In this document: in pieces, positions 14,513 through 22,208 of the stretch
Layout of the letters: each line of letters starts with the position of its first letter
Position numbering within the stretch: the stretch's first letter is position 1
Assembly (NCBI GenBank): GCA_046590195.1
Contig: JBKJTP010000254.1
Location: 1-22,208, forward strand
Direction of reading: 5' to 3'
DNA length: 22,208 bases
Source: JBKJTP01 sp046590195
GTDB lineage: Bacteria; Bacteroidota; Ignavibacteria; Palsa-1295
The notes under the pieces: generated by a model
What the model was told of the DNA's origin: nothing
Databases searched by the model: none
The model's input: the letters and a program-made list of their open reading frames with translations, nothing else
Program-made: the position numbers and the translations under genes

Positions 14513-16105
14513 GTGCTCGCACAACTCAAATCGCTCACAAAGGAGACGCTCATCTACGGGTTCAGTACAGTACTGGGGAGGTTCCTGAACTTCATCCTGG
14601 TGCCGTTCTACGTGAATGTGCTCGCAACGACTGAGGAGTATGGCATTGCCACTTCGCTCTATGTCTATCTCGGTTTCCTGAACGTCATCTATCCACTGGG
14701 TCTCGAAGCCGCATACTTTCGGTATGCGTCGAAGGGAGAGCAAGAGCACCGGGGTGATGCAGAGGAGCGAAAGTTATTCAGTACGCCGTATTTGTTCATT
14801 CTTGGGGTTGCTGCGGTTCTCACTGCGGGGATATGGTTTGCCGCGCCTGCGTTGCTTAATCCGATCTTCAGCGACGTGAAGACCGCTCTTGAACCGATGT
14901 CGTCAACGCTTACGACGATCCTGCGCTATGGAGCAGGTATCCTGCTTCTCGATGCGTTGACGATCCTGCCTTTCGCATCCTTGCGATTGCAGCATAAAGC
15001 AAAGCTTTTTGCTACCATCAGGCTAGCGAATATTGTCATCACTCTCGTGCTCAATTACATTTTCATCTTACAGATGAAAATGGGAGTTGAGGGTATCTTC
15101 CTTGCCAATCTTGTGGCTTCTGGAGTTGTGCTTATCTTGTTGCTTCCTACTGTAGCAGCCCGGTTTACTCCAAAGATCGATACAGAGCTTCTGCGCAAGT
15201 TCTTGCCATTCGGGATTACGAACGTGCCTGCCTATCTTGCCTCAATGATCGTTCAGGTTGTCGATCGCCCGATCGTGCAAGCAATGCTCGGTTTAGGTGT
15301 GCTTGGTATCTATCAGGCGAATTATCGCATGGGTGTTGCGATGATGGTGCTCGTGGGACTCTTCGAGTACGCATGGCGTCCGTTCTTCTTGCGGCAAGCG
15401 AAGACGGATGATGTGCGCGCACGTCAGCTGTTCGCCAAAGTTTTAACGTATTTCCTGCTTGCGACAGGCTTCGCTTTCCTGTTCTTCAGCTTCTATATGC
15501 CGCACATCGTGAGTACGCCTATCTTCGGGCGTACGCTCCTGCGCGGCGATTATCTCTCTGGACTTCACATTATCCCGATCATCCTTGGTGCTTATGTTTT
15601 TCAGGGGATGTACACCAATTTCCTTGCTGGCATTTATATTAAAGAGCGAAATAAGATCTTGCCACTTGTGACAGGAGCTGGTGCACTGGTAAATGTGGCG
15701 GTCAACCTTGCATTAGTGCCTTCGCTTGGCATCACTGGCGCTGCGCTTGCAACGCTCGCAGCATACATGGTGATGGCAGGATACATCTACTACGAATCCA
15801 ACAAGGTTTATCCCGTGCCGTATGAGTGGAAGCGCATCGCAGTGCTCTTCATAGTGATCGTTGCCGTATTCGCGATCGATCGATTGATCATCGCACCACT
15901 AGATCTTTCACGCGCAATTTACTTCACGATCGAGAATGCGCTATTGATAATGACTGTCGTGCTGCTGTTCGTGGTTGGCTTCTTCGAGAAGCGTGAGGTC
16001 GACATGATCAAGGGTATGTTCCGTCTCCGTGCTAAGAATGAGATGTCGATGTCTCCGCAAGATCCAGTACAGCGTTCGAAGGAGAGAAACAAGGTTACGG
16101 ATTAA
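14513..16105 (+). CDS. Polysaccharide/oligosaccharide flippase (MOP superfamily, Wzx-like)
   Basis: 530 residues from GTG 14513, with about 12-14 hydrophobic membrane segments spread along the length. The N-terminus (KETLIYGFSTVLGRFLNFILVPFYVNVL, here only noted by its GFSTVLGRFLNFIL core) is characteristic of polysaccharide synthesis/flippase proteins, as are the Arg-rich loop FEYAWRPFFLRQA and the FQGMYTNFLAGIYIKERNK segment at mid-protein. By family knowledge it flips lipid-linked sugar repeat units across the inner membrane for O-antigen, capsule or exopolysaccharide. The last 25 residues are hydrophilic and cytoplasmic. It follows ubiE by 12 nt and ends in a good terminator. No glycosyltransferases are nearby, so the glycan is unknown. 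Confidence 0.88.
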   Translation: MLAQLKSLTKETLIYGFSTVLGRFLNFILVPFYVNVLATTEEYGIATSLYVYLGFLNVIYPLGLEAAYFRYASKGEQEHRGDAEERKLFSTPYLFILGVAAVLTAGIWFAAPALLNPIFSDVKTALEPMSSTLTTILRYGAGILLLDALTILPFASLRLQHKAKLFATIRLANIVITLVLNYIFILQMKMGVEGIFLANLVASGVVLILLLPTVAARFTPKIDTELLRKFLPFGITNVPAYLASMIVQVVDRPIVQAMLGLGVLGIYQANYRMGVAMMVLVGLFEYAWRPFFLRQAKTDDVRARQLFAKVLTYFLLATGFAFLFFSFYMPHIVSTPIFGRTLLRGDYLSGLHIIPIILGAYVFQGMYTNFLAGIYIKERNKILPLVTGAGALVNVAVNLALVPSLGITGAALATLAAYMVMAGYIYYESNKVYPVPYEWKRIAVLFIVIVAVFAIDRLIIAPLDLSRAIYFTIENALLIMTVVLLFVVGFFEKREVDMIKGMFRLRAKNEMSMSPQDPVQRSKERNKVTD

Positions 16106-16131
16106 TCTTCATAAGAGACGACTGCTAAACG

Positions 16132-16163
16132 AAGAAGGGCCCCATCGAAATGGAGCCCTTCTT
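16132..16163 (+). terminator. Terminator hairpin after the flippase gene
   Basis: AAGAAGGGCCCCAT pairs with ATGGAGCCCTTCTT (14 positions, one C-A mismatch) around a CGAA loop, 27 nt after the flippase stop. It also follows the small minus-strand gene ending at 16220 and could serve both directions. Confidence 0.75.
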
Positions 16164-16189
16164 GCGATAGAGGAGAAAAAACTTTATGT

Positions 16190-16226
16190 GTTAGCTCTTT
16201 AGGTTAGCTCCTTTACGCGTTAGCTA
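16190..16226. repeat. Three short direct copies of GTTAGCT
   Basis: Copies begin at 16190, 16203 and 16219 (GTTAGCTCTTTA, GTTAGCTCCTTTA, GTTAGCTA). The third overlaps the stop codon of the small minus-strand gene. Probably a local duplication or chance; no function is evident. Confidence 0.4.
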
Positions 16227-16447
16227 CGGTTCAGCGCGTAGACTGGCGCGATGAAGCCGCCGGTTGAGATCTGTGCCGACTGTGTGAGTTGCATTCGATC
16301 GAGCAATAGCGTATGCACTAATTCTGCTGCCTGCTCTGCGAATGGCAGAGACTCGATCAACTCGATACCTGAGTGCGCTGTAGCTGACTTGCCTAGCAGC
16401 ACAGGTGATGTCGAAAAATTGCGAATGGACTGGTCGGGCTTTCTCAT
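16220..16447 (-). CDS. Small hypothetical protein, 75 aa
   Basis: No family recognised. The protein begins MRKPDQSIRNF, then has an amphipathic helical centre (IELIESLPFAEQAAELVHTL, LLDRMQLTQSA) and a short apolar end (GGFIAPVYALN). No signal peptide, Cys or membrane span. Codon choice resembles neighbouring genes, whereas the overlapping plus-strand frame gives a Cys-rich, unlikely product, so the minus strand is preferred. The Shine-Dalgarno is weak. Two inverted repeats lie just upstream (16466-16514). It follows the FG-GAP gene on the same strand after a 141-nt gap. Confidence 0.5.
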   Translation of the reverse strand: MRKPDQSIRNFSTSPVLLGKSATAHSGIELIESLPFAEQAAELVHTLLLDRMQLTQSAQISTGGFIAPVYALNRS

Positions 16448-16465
16448 CGCTTGGTTATTTAGCGT

Positions 16466-16514
16466 TTTGACTCTGAGTCAAAGGGACACTTCACAAGTTG
16501 GATAGGACAACTTG
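16466..16514 (-). promoter_or_regulatory. Two adjacent inverted repeats upstream of the 75-aa gene
   Basis: TTTGACTC-T-GAGTCAAA (16466-16482) and CAAGTTG-N7-CAACTTG (16494-16514) have perfect 8- and 7-bp arms and lie 19 and 47 nt upstream of the 75-aa gene's start. They may be operator half-site pairs. No promoter boxes could be assigned with confidence. Confidence 0.35.
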
Positions 16515-16588
16515 ACCCTAATATCGAAAGTTCGCAATAGCTGTCGCAACGAGCTAGACTTAACACGCAGAATAGTCTTTGCTGTCAT

Positions 16589-18934
16589 CTAGAGTATAAT
16601 CTTGACAATTCCGAGCTCATCTATATTGATCAGATAGACACCTGAAGGCAAATTGCCGAGGTCGATCGACTCATATGGTTGAGCTACCACCGAGAGTACT
16701 TCGCGACCAAGTATATCTACAACACGTACATTCCCACCGTTTGCGATCGAAAGCTTCTTGCCTTCCAGTATGTGTCCGTTAAATGCCAAGGCCTGTGCAA
16801 CGCCACTTTGAAGCTCACGTGACGGCGTGTTATAGTTACCACTGCGCAGCATATCATGCTGGAACGTACCCCACTCGAGCGTGCCCGATTCATTGCGAAC
16901 ATCGAGATCATAGACATGCACCCAACTCGTATCACCGGGTGCAGGTGGCTCGATCAATTCAATGTAGCCATCGCTATTGAAATCCGCGATCGTGATGAGG
17001 GATGTGCCTGGTGCGGTTCTTCTTATCGGCCAGATCACCGTGCGGATCATCTCACCGCTCTTGCCACTGAACGCCACGATCGAATCCTGCACAGGCAGCA
17101 CAATGTCTGATGCACCATCGCGGTCGAGATCAACAAGCATTGCCTGATTGCGGCCCGATGTTGAGCTCGTCACACTAACTGGATAGCCGCTCACTCGTGA
17201 GCCATCATGATGGTACGCGTAGAGCGAATCGTTAGCAGCAGGCAAGACGATCTCCAGATCGCCATCACCATCGATATCGCCGAGAGAAGGGTAGCAGCCG
17301 TTGTACGCGCCTATCGGACGCCAGACTTGTATTGGACCAACTTCCTGCTTTCCTGTGACAGTACGGATTATCAGCTCCTCCCATTCGCCAGTATCGTGGA
17401 TCTGCACTACGCTCTCCCGATCGTGTGACATCAAGTTGCCTACAACAAATCGGTCATTCTCTCTGACGCCATCTGTTGAGAATACTTGCTTAAGGCCTGC
17501 GTTGATGCCGCTAGGACTCCATGACTGCGTTGCACCGTACGTCAGATACACGCCTGCCTCCGGATCCCGCACTGCAACAGGAGAGGCGCCAGCAAGGATG
17601 TAGGCAACGCCCCCGCCATCGATCACGCTAGCGTAACGATCGACGCTTGTGACAGATCCGAACTCAGCTTCTGTCTTCCCGTGGTGATCGAGAACCATGA
17701 TAGCGTTTGACTTCGAAAGCGTGATCACCTCAGACAAATTATCTTTGTCGAGATCGGCCGCGGCGGTCGTAACGCGGTCGCTTCCAGCGCGCGTAACATC
17801 CAGCGGCCAATTGTAATAGTAGTGAAGTCCGTTAGGACGAAACACGCCATTCGCAATATCCGCACCTGTCATTAAGAATCTACCACCTTCGTCTTTGGCG
17901 ATCGTTGCACTTGCCGATGCTTGATGATTCTGCATTCGCTTTGGCCAACCACGAAGCTGCGAGATCGTTAAGGGATAGATCATCGTATCCTCATTGTCAA
18001 CCTTATCACGCGAGATGATCACCAGCTCTTTCTTCCCACGAAGCTGAGAGGTATTCCAGTGAAATCCGGAAGCGTGTGATTCCTCGAATTGCGTGAAGTT
18101 GCTTGCCTGCGCGATCGGATTCAGGAATGCGGTGCCTGGCTCGCGCCAGTACACGTCGTAGCGACCCATGTGCCAGTCGCGTATTCCAAGAATGATATGC
18201 GGATTGCCACGCTCGAGATGCTCAGGCACCCCATCGAATTGAGGATCGATGCGCGTGATGCGTATGCTCGGCTTCGTCCGATCGATCCACGTCGTGTCAA
18301 GCGTGGCCGATCGATTACCCATGTCATCGTAGCTCAGCACAGTAACGACTACCTCATTCTCGAACTTGCTCTTGGTCGTGACACTGTTCCCTTTGCCAGT
18401 GTAGATCTCCTCGTTCTCGCCATTCTTCGCAACGATGAAGACGCGGTAAACGACGATCGAATCATTATCGCGCGATGTGCTTGGCGGTAGCCAGTTCACC
18501 GTTAGCTGCCCACCTTTTAACGGCGATGCAGAGAGCAAACGCACCGGATTAGGTGGGATCGAATCGTTGACACGGAGAGCGAATGTGGCGAGGGGCCTCG
18601 CTGGATCGTTGGTGATCAGATCGATCTTCGCGAAGTACTCGTAAGCAATCTGCGCATTGACCTCAACGATCACGTAGCTAGAATCGCCAGGAGCCACGAT
18701 CTTGGGTGTCGTAAATGAGGTGTTGAGCCTGAAAATGTTATTTGCGGACGAAGAGATGCTGCCCCCAGTAAGGATCAGGGGTTTGTTACCGTCATTGCGA
18801 AAGCGTAGCCCGACCGTGCCTTTACCGTCCGGCATCCAGGACTTCTTCGTGCTGTCGATCAGTCGGATGCTTGGCTGAGCGAGACACTCGGTCGCGCATG
18901 CTAACATCAGCAAAAGCGTGAGGCAGAACGTCAT
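16589..18934 (-). CDS. Large secreted FG-GAP-repeat protein with T9SS sorting domain
   Basis: 781 residues. Signal peptide MTFCLTLLLMLACATECLAQ. Domains in order: an immunoglobulin-like domain of the ASH/choice-of-anchor type (about 25-122, LRFRNDGNKPLILTG), a fibronectin type III-like domain (about 128-220), a mixed region to about 340, then FG-GAP/VCBS-type repeats with calcium-loop cores: DLDKDNLSE (395-403), DIDGDGDLE (553-561), DLDRDGASD (602-610), DFNSDGYIE (651-659). The end (about 715-781: VRVVDILGREVLS, LPSGVYLINI) is a T9SS type A sorting domain. The protein should be exported through T9SS and sit at or leave the cell surface; FG-GAP propellers usually bind ligands or other proteins using Ca2+. 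No enzyme domain seen. The start ATG lies directly before the signal peptide. Confidence 0.9.
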   Translation of the reverse strand: MTFCLTLLLMLACATECLAQPSIRLIDSTKKSWMPDGKGTVGLRFRNDGNKPLILTGGSISSSANNIFRLNTSFTTPKIVAPGDSSYVIVEVNAQIAYEYFAKIDLITNDPARPLATFALRVNDSIPPNPVRLLSASPLKGGQLTVNWLPPSTSRDNDSIVVYRVFIVAKNGENEEIYTGKGNSVTTKSKFENEVVVTVLSYDDMGNRSATLDTTWIDRTKPSIRITRIDPQFDGVPEHLERGNPHIILGIRDWHMGRYDVYWREPGTAFLNPIAQASNFTQFEESHASGFHWNTSQLRGKKELVIISRDKVDNEDTMIYPLTISQLRGWPKRMQNHQASASATIAKDEGGRFLMTGADIANGVFRPNGLHYYYNWPLDVTRAGSDRVTTAAADLDKDNLSEVITLSKSNAIMVLDHHGKTEAEFGSVTSVDRYASVIDGGGVAYILAGASPVAVRDPEAGVYLTYGATQSWSPSGINAGLKQVFSTDGVRENDRFVVGNLMSHDRESVVQIHDTGEWEELIIRTVTGKQEVGPIQVWRPIGAYNGCYPSLGDIDGDGDLEIVLPAANDSLYAYHHDGSRVSGYPVSVTSSTSGRNQAMLVDLDRDGASDIVLPVQDSIVAFSGKSGEMIRTVIWPIRRTAPGTSLITIADFNSDGYIELIEPPAPGDTSWVHVYDLDVRNESGTLEWGTFQHDMLRSGNYNTPSRELQSGVAQALAFNGHILEGKKLSIANGGNVRVVDILGREVLSVVAQPYESIDLGNLPSGVYLINIDELGIVKIIL

Positions 18935-19073
18935 CTTGGCTTTTTGGGGAATGCAGGACAGGATAGTTTGCTGGCAGCCCAGCGATCAGGGACGTTTTAG
19001 AAACAGCAGCGGGCTGAATTAGCTCCGGAGAATCCTCATCGGGCTTGCGCAACGACGCGAGATCAGTACAACA

Positions 19074-19107
19074 ATGACAAAGGGCTCGATGCCGAGCCCT
19101 TTGTCAT
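19074..19107 (-). terminator. Terminator hairpin after gyrB
   Basis: A perfect 15-bp inverted repeat (ATGACAAAGGGCTCG / CGAGCCCTTTGTCAT) with an ATGC loop, 17 nt past the gyrB stop. It separates gyrB from the FG-GAP gene on the minus strand. Confidence 0.85.
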
Positions 19108-19123
19108 ACAGATGTTGTGAATC

Positions 19124-21493
19124 TTACACGTCGAGATTGCGAACGTATGTCGCGTTCTTCTCGATGAACTGACGTCGAGGCTCGACGTTATCGCCCATGA
19201 GCGTCTCGAAGATATCAGATGCTGCAGCAGCGGACTCGATATTTACCTGCAACAGCGTGCGCGTCTCAGGATTCATCGTTGTTGACCAAAGCTGCTCGGG
19301 GTTCATCTCGCCAAGACCTTTGAAGCGTGAGATCACGATACCCTTGTGCTCCTTGACTTCGCCATCTTCACCGACCACAGTGCCTGCTCCGTCAGTCTCG
19401 ATCACCTCTTCCTCTGCCTCCTTCTTGTTGCCCTTCAGGCGCTTGAGCACTTCGTCGCGCTCCACGTCATTGTAAGCATAGAATTCCTGCTTGCCCTTCT
19501 TCACCTTATAGAGTGGCGGTTGAGCAATATAGACGTTGCCGTTCTCGATCAGATCACGCATGTGATTGAAGAACAACGTTAAGATCAGCGTACGAATGTG
19601 CGCGCCATCGACGTCAGCATCGGCCATGAGAATGACCTTGCCGTATCGCATCTTCGAGAGATCCTGCTGCTCGCCAATGCCGACGCCAAGTGCCGTGAAG
19701 ATATTACGGATCTCCTCGTTCTCGAGCATCTTGTGCAAGCGCGCTTTCTGCACGTTCAGGATCTTACCCTTCAGCGGCAATATGGCCTGGAAGCGGCGGT
19801 CGCGGCCCTGCTTTGCTGAGCCACCTGCGGAGTCACCCTCTACGAGATAGATCTCGCAATGCTCCGGATCGTTGATCGAGCAATCTGCAAGCTTTCCTGG
19901 CAGCGCAGAATTCTCCAGCGCGTTCTTGCGGCGGACGATATCGCGAGCCTTACGAGCGGCTTCGCGAGCCTCTGCAGCACGAAGGACCTTGTCGATGATA
20001 CGCTTACCGACGTTCGGATTCTCTTCGAGAAAGATCGCGAGCTGCTCGTTCATGATACCCTCGACGATCGACTTAACTTCGCTATTGCCAAGCTTCGTTT
20101 TCGTCTGACCCTCGAACTGAGGCTCTGGTACTTTGATCGAGATGATCGCGGTGAGGCCTTCGCGGAAGTCATCACCCGTCAAAGTGATCTTGTCACTCTT
20201 CACCAGATTGTTCTTCGTCGCGTAGTTATTCATCGTACGCGTGAGCGCAGCCTTGAAGCCCGCTACGTGCGATCCACCCTCATGAGTGTTGATGTTATTA
20301 ACATACGAGAAGAGATTCTCCTGGAAGCCATCGTTGTACTCGAAGCTTACTTCGACTGGCGTGTTATCGCGCTCGCCTGAGATATAGACAGGCTTGTGCA
20401 TCGAGATGCGTGAGCGATCGGTGTGTTTCACGAAGTCGACAAGTCCACCCTTGGCGTGAAATGTCTCATCTTCCTTCGAACGCTCATCGCTCAAGCGGAT
20501 CGTCACCTGAGGATTGAGGAAGCTCAGTTCCATCATACGGTCCTTCAAGCTATCGAAGCGCATCGCCGAACTGACCTTAAAGATCTCGTCATCTGGCTTC
20601 CAGCGTGTGATGGTGCCGGTCGTATTCGTTTTGCCGATGAGCTTTACGTCCTCAAGCGGCTCGCCGCGGTGATATCGCTGGAAATAAACCTTGCCTGCCT
20701 GATGCACCTCAACTTCACACCAGTCGGAGAGAGCGTTCACAACGGAAGCTCCAACGCCGTGAAGACCACCGGACACCTTGTATACGTTCTTGTCGAACTT
20801 ACCGCCGGCATGCAAAACGGTCATAACGACCTGCATAGCACTAACACCTTCGGTCGGATGGATGCCTGTCGGGATACCGCGTCCGTTATCGCGCACTTCT
20901 GCCGAGCCATCCTCCTTCAGGAAGATCTCGATCGTCGTTGCATGACCTGCGAGCACCTCATCGATCGAGTTATCGACGATCTCGTAGACGAGATGGTGCA
21001 ATCCGCGTGATCCAACATCACCGATGTACATGGCGGGGCGCTTGCGAACGGCTTCAAGTCCTTTGAGGATCTGAATATCACTGGCGCCGTAATCCTGTTG
21101 TGCACTCATTCTTTTCGTCTTCGTTGGTTTCACCGGTTGCACGACGGCTACCGGCTTCTTTGCTAAAAATCTATTGACTAACTTCTCGCGATATTTCTCG
21201 TTGATCGCGGGCTTCGGAAGGGGAGCACCCCTCTTCTGCTTGATCTTCTTCGGCTCAAAGAACACGCTCGGCTTCTTTGCTGCTACGCTCTCCGTAGCGA
21301 TCTGCTTGGCTGCTCTATGCTTGCTTGCAACCTGCTTTCCCGTCTTAGAACCTAACTTCTTGCTCCGTGCTGCGCTCCTATTAGGAGCCTTCTTTGCATC
21401 GGCCTTCCGTAGAGCCGCTTTCTTAGCCGACGCTTTCCTTGCCGACGCCTTCCTGGCAGGAGGCTTGGCCTTGCTTGATACCTTTGTCTTCAC
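19124..21493 (-). CDS. gyrB: DNA gyrase subunit B with long Lys/Ala-rich N-terminal extension
   Basis: 789 residues from GTG 21493; ordinary GyrB of this type would begin at M129 (ATG 21109, MSAQQDYGASDIQILKGLEA). Residues 1-128 are Lys/Ala/Arg/Ser-rich with SARKASAKKAALRKADAKKA repeats, like the tail of histone H1 or bacterial H1-like proteins. GHKL ATPase: E171 and N175 (YEIVDNSIDE), DNGRGIP (202-208), GGLHGVGASVVNALS. Toprim: E552 (LVEGDSAGGSAK), D625 and D627 (MADADVDGAH). The C-terminus GLGEMNPEQLW and YVRNLDV are typical of GyrB. With GyrA it introduces negative supercoils using ATP. The extension has no stop codon over 128 codons and biased composition, so it is likely translated, but an internal start at M129 may also be used. 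A good terminator follows the gene. Confidence 0.95.
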   Translation of the reverse strand: MKTKVSSKAKPPARKASARKASAKKAALRKADAKKAPNRSAARSKKLGSKTGKQVASKHRAAKQIATESVAAKKPSVFFEPKKIKQKRGAPLPKPAINEKYREKLVNRFLAKKPVAVVQPVKPTKTKRMSAQQDYGASDIQILKGLEAVRKRPAMYIGDVGSRGLHHLVYEIVDNSIDEVLAGHATTIEIFLKEDGSAEVRDNGRGIPTGIHPTEGVSAMQVVMTVLHAGGKFDKNVYKVSGGLHGVGASVVNALSDWCEVEVHQAGKVYFQRYHRGEPLEDVKLIGKTNTTGTITRWKPDDEIFKVSSAMRFDSLKDRMMELSFLNPQVTIRLSDERSKEDETFHAKGGLVDFVKHTDRSRISMHKPVYISGERDNTPVEVSFEYNDGFQENLFSYVNNINTHEGGSHVAGFKAALTRTMNNYATKNNLVKSDKITLTGDDFREGLTAIISIKVPEPQFEGQTKTKLGNSEVKSIVEGIMNEQLAIFLEENPNVGKRIIDKVLRAAEAREAARKARDIVRRKNALENSALPGKLADCSINDPEHCEIYLVEGDSAGGSAKQGRDRRFQAILPLKGKILNVQKARLHKMLENEEIRNIFTALGVGIGEQQDLSKMRYGKVILMADADVDGAHIRTLILTLFFNHMRDLIENGNVYIAQPPLYKVKKGKQEFYAYNDVERDEVLKRLKGNKKEAEEEVIETDGAGTVVGEDGEVKEHKGIVISRFKGLGEMNPEQLWSTTMNPETRTLLQVNIESAAAASDIFETLMGDNVEPRRQFIEKNATYVRNLDV

Positions 21494-21880
21494 GCTGTGC
21501 TCTCATTGATCCATGAACGGTGCGGATCCATCCAAGGCAGATGGGCTGCCGATGGCGAGATCCGGATATGCGCGAGTAGCACAACGGCTCACGGCCAACT
21601 GCGCTGCATATCATGGTGAACTGTATTGTCGATCAAAGGAGAACTAGCGAGTTGAGCCACGAAACGCTGATGAAAGGCCTTCGTCGTTGGTCAGATAAAG
21701 AGCGAATCCAAGGTGATCCGGAAGCCTGATGACAGGCTGCCAAAATCTCCTTAACACCTTAAAAATCAAGGGTTTCAGGGCTGGCAATTTCAACACAATC
21801 CCACACCGCTTCGCTCCCTTTTTAGGCCTCAATCTGGCTCCATTTTTTACATCCACCTGACATTAATTTAGCCCACGATA
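21494..21880. other. Intergenic region upstream of gyrB with no convincing gene
   Basis: About 390 nt between the gyrB start and the promoter of the last gene. It holds only short or weak frames (a minus-strand 70-codon frame at 21644-21856 and a plus-strand 44-codon frame from 21513), neither with a recognisable product. The gyrB promoter must lie here, but I could not fix its boxes. Confidence 0.5.
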
Positions 21881-21908
21881 TTGATTTTCGCCGGGAATTT
21901 CGTATATT
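21881..21908 (+). promoter_or_regulatory. Likely sigma-A promoter for the last gene
   Basis: TTGATT (21881-21886) and TATATT (21903-21908) are 16 nt apart in an AT-rich stretch. TATATTCG also resembles the TAnnTTTG -7 box of Bacteroidota promoters. The ATG at 21962 lies about 50 nt downstream of the box, giving a leader of about 45 nt. Confidence 0.5.
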
Positions 21909-21961
21909 CGCTAAACGGCCTCTTGTCTCCCAAACGTATTCCCGATCGAATCTCAATCCAT

Positions 21962-22208
21962 ATGACAAAGTACTTTTCGATTCTCGCGGCCTGTGCTGCT
22001 ATTGCCATTTCATCCGCTTTACATGCTCAGACCTTTGAACGACCATTTGGGATGCACAGCGGCATCGTCAGAGAGAATCTGACGGTTGGCGGCAGTGTCG
22101 GCACAAGTAGCCTGACTATCAATGACAGCTCCACAGTTGATCAGGGAGTAACCATGGGCGTCGGTTGTCCCGACCCGAATGACCCTAATTGCTTTGATGG
22201 ACTCCTGG
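21962..22208 (+). CDS. Secreted protein, N-terminal part (3' end outside window)
   Basis: Open from ATG 21962 to the window edge, 82 codons. It begins MTKYFSILAACAAIAISSAL then HAQTFERPFG, a clear Sec signal peptide with likely cleavage after HAQ or nearby. The mature start has Gly/Ser/Thr-rich beta-like sequence (LTVGGSVGTSSLTINDSS) and then VGCPDPNDPNCFDG, a Cys pair around an Asp/Pro/Asn loop that could bind Ca2+ or be disulfide-linked. No family can be named from this fragment. A promoter-like sequence precedes it. Given the lineage it may be another T9SS cargo, but its C-terminus is not visible. Confidence 0.8.
   Translation, partial: MTKYFSILAACAAIAISSALHAQTFERPFGMHSGIVRENLTVGGSVGTSSLTINDSSTVDQGVTMGVGCPDPNDPNCFDGLL

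Noticed and set aside
16251..16505. 84-codon plus-strand frame opposite the 75-aa gene
   Set aside because: Cys-rich, irregular composition without a recognised zinc pattern; the minus-strand frame is more protein-like.
18822..19052. 76-codon minus-strand frame starting with TTG, overlapping the start of the FG-GAP gene
   Set aside because: It overlaps the signal-peptide coding region in another frame. Its MRKPD start resembles the 75-aa gene, but the similarity stops after five residues.
21644..21856. 70-codon minus-strand frame upstream of gyrB
   Set aside because: No recognisable product, no convincing ribosome-binding site, and it lies in AT-rich intergenic sequence near a promoter for the opposite strand.
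1..22208. Defence system, CRISPR array, prophage, insertion sequence, tRNA or rRNA
   Set aside because: No repeat-spacer pattern, transposase, integrase, terminal inverted repeats, cloverleaf or rRNA-like sequence was seen; the gene content is housekeeping and envelope.

Overview
This window probably comes from a bacterium of the Fibrobacterota-Chlorobi-Bacteroidota lineage. By gene style I would guess a Kapabacteria/Ignavibacteria-like member, but that placement is inference. Three secreted proteins end in the short C-terminal domain (YPNP ... G.V/R.YDL.GR ... L.SGVY) used by the type IX secretion system. One of them starts with two-component-regulator propeller repeats and another carries FG-GAP repeats. 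Codon and base composition look uniform, near half GC. I see no insertion sequence, phage, CRISPR, tRNA or rRNA, so this looks like ordinary chromosome.

Layout: 1-869 is the 3' part of a secreted propeller protein, followed by a small FmdB-type zinc-ribbon protein. 1303-2586 (minus) is a secreted beta-lactamase-fold serine hydrolase. 2793-4763 (minus) holds a 71-aa orphan protein and two tandem thymidylate-kinase-like proteins separated by 2 nt. 4969-6848 (plus) has an orphan 90-aa protein overlapping a lipoprotein N-acetylmuramoyl-L-alanine amidase. A roughly 97-nt hairpin separates the amidase from converging minus-strand genes: a small exported protein, an S9 prolyl-oligopeptidase-type peptidase, and a sigma-54-dependent NtrC-type response regulator.

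10911-16105 (plus) carries housekeeping and envelope genes: prfA (peptide chain release factor 1), an ECF sigma factor with an RskA-type membrane anti-sigma factor, ubiE/menG (menaquinone methylation), and a polysaccharide flippase. 16220-21493 (minus) holds a small hypothetical gene, a large FG-GAP/T9SS secreted protein and gyrB. The window ends in the start of a secreted protein on the plus strand, behind a recognisable promoter.

Several genes deal with the cell envelope and its control: the amidase, the flippase, the T9SS cargo proteins and the ECF/anti-sigma pair. The most interesting points are (1) a GyrB with a 128-residue Lys/Ala-rich, histone-H1-like N-terminal extension, and (2) the kinase pair, in which one member has Arg in place of the Walker A Lys and both lack the REPGGT substrate loop of ordinary dTMP kinases. 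I found no convincing defence or mobile system.
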